Assembly (NCBI GenBank): GCA_052034865.1 | Contig: JBPOIC010000023.1 | Coordinates: forward strand, 48,973 to 112,972 | Reading direction: 5' to 3' | DNA length: 64,000 nucleotides | Source of the DNA: JBPOIC01 sp052034865 | GTDB taxonomy: Bacteria; UBA10199; JADFYH01 | Part shown: one piece after another, positions 63,501 through 64,000 of the stretch | Numbering within the stretch: the first letter of the stretch is position 1 | Layout: each line of letters begins with the position of its first letter | The notes under the pieces: generated by a model | Database searches by the model: none | Seen by the model: only the letters and a program-made list of their open reading frames with translations | Told to the model about the DNA's origin: nothing | Position numbers and translations under genes: made by a program

Positions 63501-64000
63501 TGAGCAAACACAACATGAAAAAATTGAGCTTCGATTCATCATCGATCCTGCTGGTAACCCTGTTTGCATTCAAGGTTACGGAGTCGCTCCAGACACTGAG
63601 ATTTTATCTACTCAACTTTTCTCATATGCCATTGATTCAAGCTTTAAAGAAATCTCTCCCCCGCAAGGCCTAACTAAAAAACCCCGAGCAAAAGCTCCTA
63701 TACCTGCTGAAGTTATTCCTATTGATAGATTAAGAAATGTTGGTGGTTTAGTCTCAGGTGATCCCTCAAATGACTACTCCCCCCTCCCCGCGTACGTACC
63801 CTTCCCTACATTATTAGAAATCGCCGTCACGGGTCACCCGACCCTCGCGGGTGCGGCGCTGTCTGCGGTCGGCATGGCGGCCGGTTATCTCGCCACGCAT
63901 GCAAATGCACGGCGTGCGGTCGTGCGCGTGTGCGAGCAAATGGTGGAAGGTGTCGTTTCGATTTACAAAAGCGCGACCGACTTCACCCATGCGAAACTGT
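54502..64000 (+). CDS. Giant protein, at least 3166 residues (3' end outside window)
   Basis: A single frame runs without a stop from a TTG at 54502 (AGGAG six bases upstream, in-frame TAA at 54460) to the window edge. I do not recognise a family. There is no signal peptide. Seen in order: a Pro/Gln-rich leader (1-60); TPR-like helices (about 88-200, GNLEDAARLYARAAELKPKS); a long Glu/Gln/Leu-rich helical region to about 1150. A Gly/Ala-rich hydrophobic stretch follows (about 1161-1320), then a His-rich helical part (about 1353-1475). A Pro/Ala linker with a Gly run comes next (about 1993-2133), then a more AT-rich part with a compact mixed-fold segment (about 2893-3050). Related ATDFVHARL / ATDFTHAKL segments occur near 2635 and 3158. 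A structural or scaffold role is a guess. Confidence 0.85.
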   Translation, partial: MSREISNHLSGLPPHLTPETSPAQSQPPASQPETVPTPAESQVAAGSEFHFVPQPPLSVLGAEKYFQQMQENSGSLSPEQKSEQLANEAERRGDAGNLEDAARLYARAAELKPKSADLWLKAARAHQAWADQSVIAPDVRKALHQESLRLSDLGLQANTDHSELLLLKAQLLAMAGKSDEAKKLLIDQIRSHQKQIDQALSETQNAPTLFAFIEETFSQNELLKTGLENFGASLPLEMAQKDLAQNLRSLQAQLDLKQAEKDRISQTLEGLGKELSLTGRAAEIISGVLVGRGSGSLTDEQQLLWQNQYQLEGRFSKLSEEMAALKSKSRTFEKQLNRQGLECRQEIQKSGTTKEKLARLNSLLQIDREVKDAKAFSEDLRLFTEILDGADGELKATERFDHYAQILKEWSLLRDQKELILGNQVSVWQSLPELQEMMIRMEEIQSRLLQLNPETFSDPTSSQVLWEMLEGLIHRGDPALRAHLSVEGFKNYFLHSQQAEALLQKAYETEDLKSRQLLRLSALHETASLHQNEKMEAVLSSLLEKLASEKNEKDQILLLTHILEALEGTGQEATLIALRSLAKSEIENILKVADVDPMIQSERLMAARQLAQTAHEEGLVRQMESALTEVRDQLAQKLSEAQNGTYSIDLEKRLEIAQRLVETNGSLDPNEEITKECARLKSAKRQANRFGDAVERRMEAHSAQTAELNTQALQQAKANVMARRMEHLALWKKEILSAESLPVERRLELGKRLLQSTLAYKAFTTTRAALLDSSVFETELKSVTSLLKSLIRQGVESRLKAELATEEKEILVQDAFTVFESALQKIDSARPETLQFLEEISLSALQLFVQKDELARAHLHELQAEYRKFDLKTARPGELETYLEKFEKLAEHFSELRLFELVKEAMDAHLKLGKLEEIAPPEKAHLLLKVAEVYRKAGMLSECRSLLYQVHQMPGDGLESVQDLAHAMALLLDGSVEKAKDVLRRLSQDEMAVSLLHALEASEKHQKVALSLQIARSVMASYARQEKKLGSKIAGDQLEVQQELILAQMDRLVSSGETKTLAEAFHQVKMQPEFQAVLGSFSESNAGSRLQTFLEEISRPHVRETDLARATTRLAVSLATFGDYDISGEVMGFFAGSKDEQVAKIIKGFEAQLSEATLSKDALGIFLAINPMVMAFTSASTIKSLGDFRNSVGDQAVDFALGAVTKIAVAGKIASLITKKFGQKALGSLAGRAAIFTAEEAANLFGMGLRNHFLSLMDPEALPSEEGAFAKELKKNILQSLMGRLAGASMGRVGKAAARTKTFGQAGKMGQRELGKWSGRVMKGLTYQANITSMVVSDIMAEELGWAPKAQKSLLGHFIHSMKMDREIHAVGRHIHFVANVATRGKWTSLEHSVAQQIEQAKAERQAEHLHESARHQLEAEGRELTPEKIHERALQLYAYAQRQEALGKNLDDHELHQAFKNVHQQVHQLAENLKLSNPEDARAIEDHLRTMVLQGHLTQAQLSHLLENPPNLSSIESGVSAFVRVRNEDFQGGYRNAGRVEVDETPEALKARENQEVQVRQQMLAQIALWAIDHTDSTHSTAGVITHLSSRMDALSAAVTEASRHLIGKAPHAAEELAQWQNLDLSLRQQLFTRLLASPMASKEAAFDPQNLSRLIENLPQALRLLNEGLKDFVKRVTAQENDHPDSHEALSPQVRLISALALNALSDTSLKSPEKLSVRVEALRESSEKIEKALAEATEKILGKSSEPKDVITLKQRLIYECVDLKDRSDALVIKAIARIQKIAKKNAGANQNPNPAGASASGGPNTPDHIQTSVSVGSPKSERATHPSLLQGEILHQRLHTIAFNVRAVLNSDLPALMSKSPAEIAQQVRGFVADHLEADPVLAEHPALQKMVDSLTTSVLLVQEHEARLRSPERTPEERKISLKNRLSEAGLDPKLIEASAEVEKILAPLSEPSQNLKQAFAQVSEALLQISEDHPTLAALALPALSDSANTSASSLPEDKSSPLAQTHAVPAPAPVTNLEPKPAPIISKPTLEFAKKVFDPANNPELITQVPELPHTPEAPDAPQTLAAGLVAGAEGRAAAKKAAGRKSDPKDKVVDGDKEFVGLKPEKLAPAFAAGGDGGGGYSERELSLIFGAGEESRPPIPTQFAHYLDAEKARQEMMEDHRELFDTDISKVREKIAQLKREYKVELRLAQQTKGPLARLLESKYELDLLALKLHEARLDALSLTEYLPIEEYQRRAREAVQEGNLELAMRCRAAIDALQDREGIKGRSGIEHLVEDIFPFYSHREIDDTPFELNIAGALGFTDSSEGGTFLPEGVVRASLGLRGENESVETFEKRLKEETASWTALSQHLAPAHPVVSLLLSVTGFERRLLVEDTVINLPNEIGNAINLARAKTGAFTPFENPVVLNRNTESNLELLNHDWKVLDNLGNEIYDLAASREFVERIREHKLALLASQERHLLSAKSTKDIDSIREKLKEEIACLRTQDLSPDLLKDPLAIEDLVLTIARASTLKALIYQLDPANAGSSKIYTFIDATLEIMAEQGLIQSKKSDLSALIPTPLIIDPASAGSVPSASVVLSALKIMLAHAAADPITRDTILSGALGLQVALSGAAARLRAGALELYAQATDFVHARLAHIEQTFASAAAALSGLQPALAGGVGEIGRVENLFSSGGEAPNRSEEYQQVLDQVLLLNDKSPAKERISKLSGLAEAHFAKGNKLESWYLGLVIKEIQITALGNGSPTLENLQNQLSNVRFTRDQLARQTKQAFNTVLIRQLEKLEEQELVLSLAIERRLWSEQSEMSVWNTSLSKAQKQWKDYFEKNSHPRTARNMLFARARVEAITAALLVSKGYSESDFVSVLENTPCSFVGYDRVLNDSHLENGGLSLMSSLKPNWDYEGAHGPIHLFNLASHTEDFNYNKKNIRITVILADNQLDLFIENIPKTAGERAHNFVNHYTHELILLIQSPNNHDIGEREGPIKAFYEEQLANRALEQTQHEKIELRFIIDPAGNPVCIQGYGVAPDTEILSTQLFSYAIDSSFKEISPPQGLTKKPRAKAPIPAEVIPIDRLRNVGGLVSGDPSNDYSPLPAYVPFPTLLEIAVTGHPTLAGAALSAVGMAAGYLATHANARRAVVRVCEQMVEGVVSIYKSATDFTHAKL
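59905..59919. repeat. TCCGCCT-type palindrome inside the giant gene
   Basis: TCCGCCTCAGGCGGA is a perfect 15-base palindrome of the kind seen in the intergenic gap at 49103-49117. Here it is translated in frame (about residue 1802) within a low-complexity Asn/Pro/Ala/Ser linker. Confidence 0.75.

Overview
The window reads as chromosomal DNA of a Gram-negative bacterium, most likely a deltaproteobacterial-type lineage (Bdellovibrionota or Myxococcota-like, or an uncultured relative). The grounds are lipobox lipoproteins including a LolB-like one, separate b and b' ATP synthase subunits, a PASTA-bearing FtsI, a LppC-type penicillin-binding-protein activator and a GEMM-I (cyclic di-GMP type) riboswitch. 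No rRNA, tRNA, CRISPR array, prophage or transposase gene was recognised. Most of the window is housekeeping.

Layout. 1-2860 (minus): F-type ATP synthase genes b', b, delta and alpha (alpha cut by the window edge). 3197-3976: an Est30-like esterase. 4076-14597 (minus): haem genes (hemE, hemN, hemH) with a TPR lipoprotein; a tightly overlapping grpE-dnaJ-LppC-like cassette; then hemW. 14716-18939 (plus): an orphan ParA-type ATPase and two exported, surface-type proteins. 19159-23409 (minus): hisS, an M15 peptidase, an AI-2E-family permease and an exported protein. 23697-26006 (plus): polX and hsp20. 26259-39312 (plus): a division and cell wall (dcw) cluster in the order mraZ, STAS gene, rsmH, ftsL-like, ftsI, murE, murF, mraY, murD, ftsW, murG. 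It has a MraZ-type operator and an in-frame amber codon in ftsW. 39313-41418: an ABC-2 exporter pair and a GIY-YIG protein. 41552-45778 (minus): a stand-alone CZB zinc protein, a GEMM-I riboswitch with its terminator ahead of a Thr/Ser-repeat exported protein, and two lipoproteins. 45830-52982 (minus): an oligopeptide ABC transporter operon (substrate-binding protein, two permeases, two ATPases) preceded by a LolB-like lipoprotein. 53039-53644: a small membrane-hairpin protein. 54502 to the window end: one uninterrupted reading frame of at least 3166 codons.

How the parts connect. The dcw genes supply lipid II synthesis and septal peptidoglycan assembly. The LppC-like lipoprotein and the M15 peptidase are plausible helpers in the same wall metabolism. 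The three haem genes cover uroporphyrinogen III to protohaem except for the protoporphyrinogen oxidase step, which is not in the window. Many intergenic gaps carry copies of short GC-rich palindromic repeats. These occupy several junctions in the peptide-transporter operon, the hemE-hemN and murF-mraY gaps, and even form the C-terminal tail of the GIY-YIG protein.

The strongest candidates for new biology are the giant gene at the right end, the riboswitch-controlled repeat protein, the STAS gene inside the dcw cluster and the amber-interrupted ftsW.
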